Source of the DNA: Locusta migratoria
Taxonomy: Eukaryota; Arthropoda; Insecta; Orthoptera; Acrididae
Direction: 5' to 3'
NCBI GenBank assembly: GCA_026315105.1
Contig: CM048755.1
Location: forward strand, 758,465,301-758,529,300
DNA: 64,000 nt
Shown here: piece by piece, positions 45,954 to 56,971 of the stretch
Numbering within the stretch: the first letter of the stretch is position 1
Layout of the letters: every line of letters begins with the position of its first letter
The notes under the pieces: model-generated
The model's database searches: none
The model's input: only the letters and a program-made list of their open reading frames with translations
Told to the model about the DNA's origin: nothing
Position numbers and translations under genes: made by a program

Positions 45954-48355
45954 CTTAGGTCCAAAAAAATTGCAGGAAGCTGAATTTTTTGTGTGTTGTT
46001 AGGACATATTAGAGTAGTATTAAACCAAGTTTGCAGCTTCGAAATCCTTTTGCGTAACTTTTAATAGCCAAAAAACCTCGAAATTTTCGGACTTTTTTTC
46101 TGGTTTTGGCTTATAACTCTTGAAGGGTGGTTTTTTGACGACAAGTCACTCGAACCTCTATTAATGTAGATAAAATATTCTAAAATTTAAGCCCAACCGC
46201 AGCTCTGTAAGTCCAATAGTTCCCGAGATATTGGACTTCAAAAATTGACTTATTTCTCCAAAAAGTTCAAATTTTCGATTTTAGTCATCTTTCGGCTAGA
46301 ATATTGGCTCTAATGATCATCCCACGGGGAAAGTCATACAAAAAAGTTATAGAGCAGTTATTTAACTTTAATCTAAGTACTGAACGAAGTCCATAGCCCA
46401 ATAGATTTCTAGTTATCGTTAAAAAACGAAAACTCTGAAAAATCGGAGTAGTCAATAAATTGACCCAGACGAATTGCAGTCCTCTTCTCCTGTGTATGTA
46501 AAAGAAAAAGGAAGAATTACTCATTGACGATGATTATTAACGCATCGTATATAAAAAGGATTTTGTAAACACTGTTTTCCGCAAATATTGAACAGAGAAG
46601 TTCCTTGAGTCACCTCCTGCCATTATGGCACCGACGGCTCCTATGAATAACATGAGGTGGTGAAAACCTCTAAGTCTCACCCCTATGTTGACAAGCTGAT
46701 GATGCTGGTGGCTCTCCACAATGTCTCGGGCTTTCAAGTACAGTGGTTGATCGTAGGTCACAAAACATGTTTCTTGACTGTAAATGCTTGTTCTTTAACT
46801 GGCTTCTAAAAGTGATGTTAAAACAGTGTCGTAGTCGGTTGGGGGAGCATGGATAAAAGGGAGATATACAATCTTTGAACGTTTGTAAGGAAGATCTTCT
46901 GTCACTTGTTCCATGAATCCATTCCATCCTGGGATTCCTGGCGTGTTAGTTGCTTTTCCAAACAACCACAGCAGGTCTGGGGATTTTGGCAAAATGACTT
47001 CAGCGATTTTCACTTCGTTAGTTGAAATGGCTGACAAGCCAAATTTCTTTCTAATAGAAGAATTTTTAATGTGTGTGGCAGTGTGTGAACCTGATAGACT
47101 CGGCACATACAGACTTCAAACGTGGTTTACTTATGTCTGGGTGAACGGATGAGTGAGGGGTCATGATCATTGTACCACCCATTTCATGGAACGTATTTTC
47201 TCCATCAATTGTGTTATCGTTCACAACTGCATTGTCGAAGACAAAATGCATAAAAGCTCCTTTGTCGACTGGTTGGGCCACTTCTCCACGGAGGATAGCG
47301 GAACTTTCAAAATGCATAGCCTCCGTATATATACAAGAAATTCTCATACAGTGACAAAGTTCAACAAGGTGCTTTGATTCAAATTTTCTATACAAATAGG
47401 TTCCAAAGCTTATTTGAATTGAGGATAGGAAAGATTTGGGCCTCGTTTCAGCCATGATTGCATGAGCAAATGTTATGCACTTCTTTTTCCGCTGTTCAAG
47501 AGGAGGATGCCTCTGCGTCTTTTAAAAAAGCATCTGACGGGGGATATTGAGTAGTGTCAAATGTTTGGGAACGAATGTCTTGCAGGATAATCTCTGCTGC
47601 AGCTTTGACAACTCTATGCCGCTCTTCAGCAGCATCGCTAAGTCTTTGATTGTACGACTTTTCATAACGAATGTTTTGTCCAATGTCTGTGAACATCAAG
47701 ACTGGCCTGTGAAACGGACCAACCTGCGCAAAAATAATTTTTCCTCCATATCGCTTTTTTAGATTAGCTTGAACACTTGCAACTGCTGGTTTGTAATCAC
47801 ATGTGAAGGTCTCTGCAAACAAGTCACTTATGGAAAATTGGTTTTCCTGTCTTGTTTCTGTGCAGGGTATGCATATATACGCTCCATACCTTCGATAAGG
47901 AAGGGATGTTCAAGATGGCCTTGTTTACCTCCTGCACTAGTAGATCGCGACAAGGAGTGCAATTTTACGTAGCAATGTTTGTGGTACTTACCCTCAGTAG
48001 CAACAAGTTCACTTATACATGAAAGACGCCGAAGAATGTGTTGTCCCCATTCACCAACTTGTCTAGCTTTTTTCCACAATCGATTATTTCACTTCCAGTG
48101 TTTCCCTTTGATGGAGTTCATCCTGTAGATATTTGGGCAATTTTATCTGCTTCTTGGAAACCCTTCACGAGTTATAAGCCAAAACCAGAAAAAAAATCCG
48201 AAAATTTCGAGGTTTTTTGGCTCTTAAAAGTTACGCAAAAGGATTTCGAAGCTGCAAACTTGGTTTAATACTACTCTAATATGTCCTAACAACAGACCAA
48301 AAATTCAGCTTCCTGCAATTTTTTTTGGACCTAAACATACCTGTCCACTGGCCTA
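45892..48355. mobile_element. Long-TIR element of unidentified family
   Basis: Inverted arms of about 190 bp lie at about 45955-46135 and 48163-48335 (shared TTGCAGGAAGCTGAATTTTT, GTTAGGACATATTAGAGTAG, AAAACCTCGAAATTTTCGGA). They extend outward through TTAGGTCC to a shared TAGGCCAGT at 45892 and 48355. The left arm is interrupted by an A-rich tract (45912-45950). GCA lies outside both ends (45889-45891, 48356-48358), a possible 3-bp duplication. The interior holds a minus-strand coding region that I cannot place in any transposase family. Confidence 0.65.
46537..48079 (-). pseudogene. Unidentified protein gene carried by the long-TIR element
   Basis: A minus-strand coding region in several frames: 48079-47828 (CISELVATEGKYHKHCYVKL, a Cys/His segment that could bind zinc), 47822-47496 (KKRYGGKIIFAQVGPFHRP), 47455-47066 (GAFMHFVFDNAVVN ... 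NTFHEMGGTMIMTPHSS), 47106-46795 (PSLSGSHTATH ... SPDLLWLFGKATNTPGIPGW) and 46761-46537 (TYDQPLYLKARDIVE ... GFHHLMLFIGAVGAIMAGG). The segments follow one another without large gaps, so one protein of roughly 500 residues was encoded, with about four frame breaks. No domain I know fits and no DDE triad is evident. I have a vague memory of similar proteins from repeats in other animals, but cannot name a family. Confidence 0.55.
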
Positions 48356-50407
48356 GCAGCACTAGATCAATATTTCTCTTCGCGCTGCGTGTAACGGCTG
48401 CGGAAGAATAGTATATGACGAATATTGCGACATACAGAGTCAAGTAGCGCGCTGGCTCAGGCGTCTTGCGCGTTGTCTCTCAAACCTACCTGTGAGAGGC
48501 TCGTATTCAAATACCTCTGAGTCTAAATTTTTAATTTCTGTAAATAAAATTAATATGTTTCAAACGTTATATTTACTATCTGCAGTGAATACATGCAGTT
48601 GGCAGCGCTGTTATAGATTCCCGTGAATGTCTTACTGTCAATACAGTATTAATTGATTTAATTAAAGGCAATCATACAAAGGTTGACTTTTTATTTTAGT
48701 ATATTTTGTTTCCTGTTTATTTTTGTAATATTGTAGCACACTGTTAAAATTTTGTACGAGCCGCCACTGAATACATGTTCCAAAATTCTACAACTGACCG
48801 ACGTTAGAGATATAGGCCTATAGTTCTGCACATCTGTTCGAGGACCCTTCTTGAAAACGGGGATGACCTGTGCCATTTTCCAATCTTTCGGAATGCTATG
48901 CTCTCCTAGAGACCTACGATACACCACTGCGAGAAGGGGGGCCAGTTCCTTCGCGTACTCTGTGTAAAAACGAACTGGTATCCCATCAGGTCCTGCGGGC
49001 TTTCCTCTTTTGAGCGATTTTAATTGTTTTTCTATCCCTCTGTCAATTATTTCGATATCTGCCATTTTGTAATCTGTGCGGCAATCTAGGGAAGGGACTA
49101 CAGTGCAATCTTCCTCTGTGAACGAGCTTTGGAAAAAGACATTAAGTAATTCCGCCTTTTGAGTGTCGTCCTCTGTTTCAATGCCATTTTCGACACAGAG
49201 TGTCTGGACATTTTGTTTTCATCCACCTACCGCTTTGACGTAAGACCAAAATTACTTAGGATTTTCAGCCAAGTCAGAACAAAGAACTCTACTTTCGAAT
49301 TCGTTGAATGCCTCTCGCATAGCCCTCCTCACACTACATTTCGCTTCGTGTAATTTTTGTTTGTCTACAAGGCTTTGGCTACGTTTATATTTGCAGTGAA
49401 GTTCCCTTTTCTTCCGTAGCAGCTTTCTAATTCGGTTGTTGTACCACGGTGGCTCCTTTCCATCTCTTACGACCTTGCTAGGTACATACTCATCTAATGC
49501 ATATTGTACGATGGCTTTGAACTTAGACCACTGTTCCTCAACACCATCTGTACTTAAGATAAAACTTCTGTGCTGAGCCGTCAGGTACTCTGAAATCCCC
49601 TTTTTGTCACTTTTTCCGAAGAGAAAAATCTTCCTACATTTTTTAATTTTTCTATTTATGGCTGAAATTACCGATGCTGTAACTGCTTTATGATCGCTGA
49701 TTTCCTGTTCTGTAGTAACTGTGCTTAATAGTTCGGGTCTGTTTGTCACCAGAAGGTCTAATATGTTGTCGCCACGAGTTGGTTCTCTGTTTAACTGCTC
49801 AAGGTAGTTTTCAGATAATGTACTCAAAACAATTTCACTGGATTCTTTGTCCCTGCCACCTGTAATAAACGTTTGTGTCTCCCAATCTATATCGGGTAAA
49901 TTAAAATCTCCTCCCAAAACTATAACATGATCGGGAAATCTACTTGAAATATTTTCCAAATTATCCTTCAGGTGTTCTGCCACAACAGCTGCTGAGCCAG
50001 GAGGCCTATAGAAGCAACCGATTACCATGTTCGAGCCTGCTTAACCGTGATCTTCACCCGAATTATTTCACACATTGGATCTCTGTCTATTTCCTTCGAT
50101 ACTAGTGCACTTTTTATCGCTATAAACACGCCTCCCCCTTCACTGTCCAGCCTATCTCTGCGGTAAACATTCCAGTCTGAGTTTAGAATCTCATTACTGT
50201 TTACATCTGGTTTCAGCCAACTTTCCGTCCCTAGTACTATGTGGGCATTGTGATCGTTTATTATTGAGAGCAATTCTCGGACCCTTCTATAGACGCTCCT
50301 GCAGTTAACTACTACTACAGTGATCATTTCCTTCCCTGTTGTGTTCTGCCTACTGCTCCCTTGTCGCGGCTCAGGAGGCATCTTGTCGGGCCTAGAGAGG
50401 GAATTCT

Positions 50408-51491
50408 CTAACCTAAAAAACCCGCATGTGTACTCCACACGTACTCCGCTACCCTTGTAGCCGCTTCCTGCGTGTAGTGCACGCCTGACCTATTCAGGGG
50501 AACCCTACATTTCTCCACCCAATAGCTGAGGTCGAGAAATTTGCAGCCCAGATAATCGCAGAATCGTTTGAGCCTCTGGTTTAAGCCTTCCACTCGGCTC
50601 CAAACCAGAGGACCGCGATCGGTTCTGGGAACAACACTGCAAATAGTTAGCTCAGATTCCACCCCGCGAGCGAGGCTTTCTGCCTTCACCAACTCCGCCA
50701 ACCGCCTGTATGAACTGAGGATGACCTTCGAACACAGCTGGCAGGAGTCATTGGTGCCAACATGAGCGACAATTTGCAGTCGGGTGCATCCAGTGCTCTC
50801 CACATGCCGGCCGCGGTAGCCGAGGTGACTGAGGCGCTCCAGTCACGGTCAGCACGGCCACTACGGTTCGATTCCCCCCTCGGGCATGGATATTTGTGCC
50901 GTCCTAGTTCGTAAGTAGTTCATAAGTAGTTCGTAAGTTTAGGGACTGATGACCCCGTAGTTAAGTCCCATAAGCTTAACAAACATTTGAACATTTTTAG
51001 CTCTCCACATGTCGAATGAGACCCCCCTGGTAAGCAAACCTTTCCGCTATCTCCCTAAGGGGCTCCATCACCCGCCTAACATTGGAGCTCCCGATCACTA
51101 ATAAACACCTCCCCCCGTGTGCCTGCTCGGACCTTGCTGAAGGAGCGGCCACATGCTCATTCACAGGTAGAGCAGGCAATGTCGCACGGCCAGCCTCCCC
51201 TTTGAGCCTCCACCTCGAGCGACGTGAACGCCATTGAACCAGCCATTCCCCTGGGGGAGAGGGTGGCCCAACCGGGTCCGGTACACGCAAAGATGTCACG
51301 ACAGCAGGGGCCGTGGGTGAAGCATGTGACACCTGAGGCGTCCCGTGCGACGCACCAGACTCCCCACTGACGCTACAGTCCGAGGCAGCAGCCTGAAGGC
51401 GGCTGACCGCGGCCATCAGCACGCTCAGCTGTTCGTGAACGGTGGCCAGCCCCTCCTGCACAGCAGTCGCACATCCTATCCATCCTAACAA
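50408..51491 (-). pseudogene. CR1-like ORF1 (SGNH esterase-like), split by a SINE
   Basis: The first part (51491-51000) has a Ser/Pro-rich N terminus and then LLVIGSSNVRRV near 51100, resembling SGNH block I. After the SINE the second part (50803-50408) has VAHVGTNDSCQL near 50762 (block III GTND) and SGVHYTQEAA near 50490 (block V with the catalytic His). CR1-clade ORF1 proteins often carry an esterase of this type. The order and spacing are complete, but the SINE interrupts the gene and the start codon is uncertain. Confidence 0.7.
50807..50999 (+). mobile_element. tRNA-derived SINE (hairpin-tail family), complete
   Basis: 193 bp flanked by the perfect 12-bp repeat GCTCTCCACATG (50795-50806 and 51000-51011). 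The tRNA-like head has A-box-like TAGCCGAGGTGA and B box GGTTCGATTCC. The body is followed by a hairpin, AGGGACTGATGACC with its partner TAAGTCCC, and the tail ACATTTGAACATTTTT. It splits the CR1-like ORF1. Confidence 0.85.
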
Positions 51492-51894
51492 ATCAACAAT
51501 TTATTGTAGAGATTAAGTAATCGAATTGTAACAAGAACGCTAATTCACTACAGGTGACTGATGGCTGGCTAAACAGTGGTTACTAGAAACTTCTTGTTGG
51601 AAACAATGGAAATTAGCAAAAACCGTCTCTGGACTGAAATCAAAATATACGCGGAAATCACTGCTCTAACGTGAAAGATCAACACGAAATATAGAAGCTC
51701 CCTAAGCCAAAGAAAAGCTGCAGGCGACTGACAAACACGTACAAACAACGGTATTTATCAAAATACGAGAGAATGTACTCTTAAAACAGTAACACAAACG
51801 AAATCTTTCAAGTAGGTGACAAGAAGACTCTTAAAAACAGAAGCACTAAACGAAAATTAAGAAATTAACTATCACAAAATTTCACGAAAATTAA

Positions 51895-52325
51895 ATTATG
51901 ACACTTGGCACTCTGGGCGATGCAGCAGCGACAGCAGCAGGCATGGATTTCTGGGGTCGAAGTGCCTTGGAAACCCATAAACGACGGTTCATTAATTGGG
52001 ACACTGAGTATGGGCTCACTACCGTAGTGAGTAGTTGAAAAAGACTTCTCCCATTTCCATTGTCCTCCCTGTGTCCTAGTTGGTGATGTCTGGCATTTAG
52101 GTCTGCGTGGAGGATGGTTCGGTTGTGTGACATACGTAATGGATGAAGTTGTTTGTAGTGCTGTGCCTGGGGGATTGTACATGCAAGCAACCTTCAGTGT
52201 GTACCTGTTTCTGTCCCTAATATGTAGAAATACTGCCTCACATTATCGAATGCCGCTAGGTTGGGTATAGTTTTGGTTGCTAGTGTATCAGCAACGTAAA
52301 TGGCTACTCCTACTTTACGATATAG
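51895..52325 (-). pseudogene. Jockey-like endonuclease pseudogene, 5' part
   Basis: The segment GVAIYVADTLATKTIPN (near 52302-52252) is followed by MYNPPGTALQTTSSITYV near 52182. DLNARHHQLGHREDNGNGRS (near 52100-52042, another frame) is the endonuclease DxNARH block. Then GFQGTSTPEIH near 51970-51940. At least two frame changes. The partner RT part is at 42722-41250. Confidence 0.65.
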
Positions 52326-52880
52326 GATGGTAAGGCATTTCGGAGCGAGGCCGGAAATTTTAACGATATTCGAAAAATCATATCTCATAATCGGCTCGTT
52401 AATCTGCCTTCAAACGTTTTTACGTAGTATTTGGAAGTGTGTGCTATACCTATACAGAGTGTCATGTGGCGACGCTTAGTAGTTCTTAAGTTACACGCCC
52501 TTAAATATAAGACGTAAAGGCATTTCGGAGCGAGGCCGGAAATTTTAACGATATTCGAAAAATCATATCTCATAATCGGCTCGTTAATCTGCCTTCAAAG
52601 TTTTTCAAGTAGTATTTGGAGGTGTGTGCTATAACTATACAGAGTGTCATGTGGCGACGGCTAGTAGATCTTTAGTTACACGCCCTTAAATATAGGACGG
52701 AAAGGCAATTCCTTTCTACGCCGGAAATTTTGACGAATGTCTAAGAGTCTTATGTCGTAATCTGCTCGGTAATCCGTTTCCTTACTTTGTCACTTACGAC
52801 GTGTATGCTTCTGGTATGTCTCAGGTAGAGTGTCATGAGCGACGTCTAACAATTGTTTCGTTACTTACGTTTGAGCTTAC
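52326..52880. repeat. 185-bp tandem repeat, three copies
   Basis: GGCATTTCGGAGCGAGGCCG at 52334 recurs 185 bp later (52519) and in diverged form another 185 bp on (about 52704). ATACAGAGTGTCATGTGGCG is also repeated. Copies one and two are nearly identical; copy three is diverged. The array abuts the truncated end of the Jockey-like LINE. Confidence 0.85.
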
Positions 52881-54020
52881 TATGAACGGCACTTCGGTGA
52901 CAAAAAGAACTTCTTCCGATTTCCTATGTACTGTACCTTCAGATCCTCTTTAATGTGAGTTGGTATGTTGTCAGGCAATACATGGATGTGTATGCTGCAC
53001 TTCTACAGACTGTTAAATGACGACAGTAAACACCTCATTGGATTTGTTTGCTTCAGTGTTGTAAGAAACGGGAGAATTGTGCTAACCTAAGTTTGCCGAT
53101 TTTTAATAGGCTTCTGAGCTTCGGATATCTTTTATGTTTTATCAAATATACAAGAGGAAGTATTTTTGGTGCTTCGAAAGGAAGCAATGTATATGTACTG
53201 TTCCTGTATCCATTTACTTAATAGTGGTGTATGGTTTATTGTTTATTTTGAATTCATATTTTACACTAGGTTACTTATTCGTCTATGTAGTTCAGTAATA
53301 AGATTCTGAATATTCTGCAAGCTACATTTCACTAAAATAACGCGCATCGCTTTATTTGTGGGCCGTATAGTCGGTCTTTAGCGTGGAGGTTGGCACTACT
53401 CTCTCTTGGCTCGCTTGCGCCTGAGAGTTATATCGCCCGCATGGTTTTCTGGAAACGAATCCGAAGCTAACTTCAAGCCGGTTTCCGTGAAGAGATTTTT
53501 CAACACAGAATCAGACAAACGATATCTGTGTTGACGAGTATCACGGGGGGGGGGGGGGGGGGGAGATCAATTACGAAAATTGCTAAAATGTAGTACAAAT
53601 AAATATCGCCTTTCATTCTAGCTGCGATTTCGTAGTCGCGCCTTACGATAACATCGCGTCTCTTCGACGTACATCGCGAGGAATTGAGTCGCGTGGTTGA
53701 ACAACACTTCGAGATAAATACTGGAATAGATAACGGAATGCGTAACCTATAATTATAAAACTTTTTAAACCGTCCAGAAATATATTTCAAAATGTTTTTG
53801 TACACAAAAATGAAGCGATCACGCGGGGCACTAGCGATCTGAGCAGTTAGGTCACCGTAATTTTAAAACGATTGGCATTTTGTTACTTTTAAATATTAAA
53901 CTTTAACTTTTTTTCTTATAAAACTACAGGAATTACTTGTTTACACTAATTAAATACATTTCGAACTGGTTGTGTAATCTGAGCAATAGGCAATACACGC
54001 GAACGATCGTTTAACTCTTA
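52881..54020. other. Unassigned sequence with a G(18) run
   Basis: No coding signal or named repeat. A run of about 18 G lies near 53547-53564. The right part (about 54030-54105) ends in GGTTCGGTGGCCACCCTG, which read in reverse looks like a hAT-type end, so a small hAT fragment may lie here. Confidence 0.35.
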
Positions 54021-54105
54021 AAGCCGCGAGATCTCATGGGTTAAAAATCCCGGTTTCTGGCTGAAATTCAAGGTTTTTCCAGGTTTCAAGGTTCGGTGGC
54101 CACCC

Positions 54106-55209
54106 TGTGTAAGCAGAAAAAGACAGGTCAACAGTGTCCTGGTACATCAAATCCCTGAAGACTGGATACGGAAGGTTTAAAAGTGTCACTGTAGCATACC
54201 TGGTGCTGTTATTGTGCATTCAGTTGTGGTGGTTATTGTGTAAAGACTTATGACTATTAGTGAGTATGGGGATTGCTATTTGCTATTTTTACAAAGTGGT
54301 CACGGTTTAAAATTTGGGGTGAATTTTCCCTGGGGGTGGAGGAGTGTAGGGGCAGAGAACATGAAAGTGATGGACTTGGGGAAATTGGCATATGTGGTGA
54401 GTGGAAGCAGTGTGGTGACGAAAGCACGTATCACATAGCACACGGACATCTTATGGTGCAAAGAGGAAGTGGTGTGAGCAAGCACCCAACAGCAATAGCA
54501 GCCTTTGCAACATGCTTGCAGTAAAGTCTAAATAAAGACACTTCCTGGGAGGCATAGTAGTAGGTTAACAGAGCTGCAGAAGTCAGCTGCCTTCAGCAAT
54601 GCGGAACTGCCACAGGTGTTTGGGAAACTAGCAGGGGATTGTCCAGTGGGGCCAGCCTCGTGCAGGTAAATAGAGGAGGAAGATCAGAGTCAAAGTCAAG
54701 GCAGTGTCCGACAGTTTCAGGCAGACAAGTCAGTGCACCAGACACAGTGAGACACAGCCAGGCCGTGGCGAGCAGCCGGGGACTGTCGAAGGCACATCTG
54801 ACACAGCCATTCCATGGTCGCCATCTGTGACGGGGGGCAGCAGCCGATCCGGCAGTCCCCGGGTGGTGAGCTCGTACGGCACAGGTCGAACCCTGGACCA
54901 CACGACACACTAGCAGGGTATTCCGTGGACCGGCCGCCGAGGCGAGGGTGCGCGGATCCGGCCAGCAGCCGAGAGAGCAGTGTCGGCGGTCCTGGGCCCG
55001 TGCGGTCAGCAAAGCACCGTGCCACTGCTTCATACCCAGCAACTGTACTAGTAGCACGATTGTAAGCTCCACACAAATATATGAATACTGAACCACTGTT
55101 TCATTCATCCCCTCCACCCGAGTCGAGATCCGAGCTTCACAGTAAAAGAGAGAGGAACTCTACGATCCTGACAAACACATAGTTGTCAATGGCACAGAAC
55201 TTTACACTC
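54106..55209. other. Unassigned sequence with GC-rich island
   Basis: 54540-55070 is clearly richer in GC than its surroundings and carries frames on both strands with biased composition, but no domain. A solo LTR or the 5' part of a LINE is possible; I found no target duplication, primer-binding site or terminal TG/CA pair that decides it. Confidence 0.3.
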
Positions 55210-56060
55210 AATAACACAGTGTCAGCACTATTCAGAGGGATCTCTTAGCAACAGCTGACTGAAATGGGGGAAGTAACACAGCTGAAGATGTATGGTGGTT
55301 AGCTTTTTAGAGTTGAAATACTGAAGACAGCAGAGGACCAAATAAGTAGGAAAAAAAACAAGACCTAGAAAAAATTCTTTGATATCAAAGGAGATACTGT
55401 ATTTTATCAGTGAAAAGAGAAAAAATACAGTAAATGAAGTGGGTAAATTGGAGTACAGATGAAAAACCACGAGATTGATAGACACTGAAAAATTACATCG
55501 GTGAAGAAAGGGGGGAAAGATACCACCTATAGGAAAATAAGAGAGAGATTTGGAAACAAGAAAAGCAATGTATGAATACCAAAAAGAATGGAAAGCTAAA
55601 AGATGAAAAAAAATATCAATAAATAAATAAATAGAGGCCCTACAACGGAAATGAACTTAAGAGACAATGTTGTATAAAGGAAAGAGCAAGTAAAGGAACG
55701 TGAGAGAAGATATATTATACTTTGAGAATAATTTGAGAGAGCGCTGAAAGGACATTCTCTCAGAGATTCTTATGTCTCTGGAAGAGCCAGCTATATGAAA
55801 ACTATTCCACCTGGTGTGCAGGACAGGTGAAATACTTCAAACTTCAAGAAAACTGTAATAATCCCAATTCCAAAACAAGCAAGTGCAGGGAGGTGTGAAA
55901 ATTGCAGAAAAAAATAGCAAACGGAGACCAAGAGATGAATACACTAAGTACATTCAAATGGATGTGCGTTACAATTCTTATGGCGAGATGATGAGGCTTG
56001 CTCAGGATAGAGTAGGGTGGAGAGATGCATCAAACCAGTCTCCTGACTGGAGGCCAAACA
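55210..56060 (+). mobile_element. RTE-clade LINE copy with internal deletion
   Basis: 55228-55890 aligns by eye with 4410-5137 of the RTE at 3177-6404 (for example GCAGAGGACAAAATA-like sequence near 55333). It then jumps directly to the equivalent of 6245-6400 (GGAGACCAAGAGATGAATAC near 55923, then CTTGCTCAGGATAGAGTAGG at 55996). The whole RT catalytic region is missing. Many small changes; inactive. Confidence 0.75.
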
Positions 56061-56305
56061 AGAACATAATATTGTGAACCTTCTTCATGAACCAAAAGAT
56101 GTTTTGGTGTGTTTTTTTCTATTATTTTTCCTTTCTTTTTTTCCAATTACTAAGTACTTGTTCTACTTGGAACATAGCTTCAGTGTGGGGTGGAGGATGG
56201 GCAGCAGAGATGTTTCTATTTAGTATCAATGTGGCATTTAGATAGAAAATGTTTTTATAATTACTCCATGTCAGTAAAGACGAGTCAATATGATTAGCAT
56301 TTTAA

Positions 56306-56720
56306 CCCAGATCCACACTGTCAAACTTCTAGAAGGATTAGTATGGCAGTTCCATTTTTCATTATTCTTTGTCCTTCATGCACATTGTCCTATTTCCTTG
56401 AATTGCCTGCTTCCATTTGAGATAACTTTAGATTGTATTGTTGAATAAGAAATGGTTGAACATGGCTGCAAAGTTGAGGTTCATACACGATAGAACATAT
56501 TTAAAACCTCCTTGTAGATAGGTATGTATTTCTTGAACACACTCATTTTTGTGACTTTTTAAAATAATAATTTCAGCTGCTTAGAATTCAAAAACATCCA
56601 TTTAATGTCCTTCCAGAATGATGGGAAATATTGCAAATACTAATGCTATGATTGTGAAAGTAAGTCACTTATGTTTTAGTACAGTCATAGGAAGGTAATT
56701 TATATCTTTTGTGATCATTT
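56306..56720. mobile_element. piggyBac-type MITE, copy 2
   Basis: It starts CCCAGATCC directly after TTAA (56302-56305). Inside, GGCTGCAAAGTTGAGGTTCA (near 56464) and the TATTTCTTGAAC and TTCCAGAA segments follow the same order as in copy 1 (12839-13301). The right end is diverged or lost. Confidence 0.5.
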
Positions 56721-56971
56721 AAATTTATGTACTGAAACTGACTGGAGGAGCCTATTTGAGTAAAGAAGTAATGGTTGCATTTTATGGGCTTACTGTTTTC
56801 AGAGATTTTTCAAGGTACAACTTCTTTAGTGTTATTTAGGCATGTAACTGCATTTTTGGAACTGATAATAGAAATTGACAAGAAGGCAAGAGTACAGCTT
56901 CATTCTGTTTTAGTTAATCATTAATAATGCTACTCGTACTTAGTGAAATTGAAGTTCAAGTTCTAAGTGAT

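Larger units (their letters stand above)
45519..48769. mobile_element. Non-autonomous hAT element with 8-bp target duplication
   Basis: The ends are CAGTGCCGGCTGGT (45519 on) and, on the minus strand, CAGTGGCGGCTCGT (48769 down). They are flanked by the 8-bp repeat AATACATG (45511-45518 and 48770-48777), as expected for hAT. Outer sequence (45519-45891 and 48356-48769) is non-coding. The centre is a separate long-TIR element. The hAT interrupts the CR1-like RT. Confidence 0.8.
42802..50438 (-). pseudogene. CR1-like ORF2 (endonuclease-RT), split by two DNA transposons
   Basis: The endonuclease runs from about 50340 to 49700 (VVVNCRSVYRR near 50320, LGTESWLKPDV near 50240, VIGCFYRPPG near 50020, LGGDFNLPDIDWE near 49910, ISDHKAVTAS near 49700). 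The pre-RT and RT start is at 49330-48770 (PVFKKG, YRPISLTSVSCRILEHV). Across the hAT at 45518-45351 it continues with NQHGFRKRRSCETQLALF. Across the fold-back element at 43757-43370 it reads FLDFHKTFDTVPRKRL, SVPQGSVFADDAVVY (GVPQGS and FADD fused by a deletion) and NLNVDKCNVL. The C-terminal part ends at 42802. There are few other breaks. Confidence 0.75.
42723..51894 (-). mobile_element. CR1-like non-LTR retrotransposon with three nested insertions
   Basis: Minus-strand element in pieces: 51894-51000 (5' UTR and ORF1 start), 50806-48770 (ORF1 end, endonuclease, RT start), 45518-45351 (RT) and 43757-42723 (RT end and 3' end with TCTACATC repeats on the plus strand). It is interrupted by a SINE (50807-50999), a hAT (45519-48769) and a fold-back element (43758-45350). 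The insertions remove no coding sequence: the RT reads across each junction when the insert and one target duplication are ignored. Its 5' limit is approximate. Confidence 0.8.
40507..52325 (-). mobile_element. Jockey-like non-LTR retrotransposon, split by a CR1-like LINE
   Basis: It has two parts: about 52325-51895 (endonuclease) and 42722-40507 (linker, RT and 3' UTR), read on the minus strand. The 3' end is a poly(A) tail (T run at 40508-40531 on the plus strand). The 5' end is truncated inside the endonuclease, next to the 185-bp tandem repeats. Between the parts lies a CR1-like LINE with its own insertions. Confidence 0.7.

Noticed and set aside
48441..48525. tRNA-like stretch (TGGCTCAGGCG ... 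GTATTCAAATAC)
   Set aside because: The B box is weak, the arms do not pair convincingly, and it lies in the non-coding arm of a hAT element.
54540..55120. Possible solo LTR or CpG-island promoter
   Set aside because: GC-rich, but no paired LTR, terminal TG/CA, target duplication or adjacent first exon could be found.
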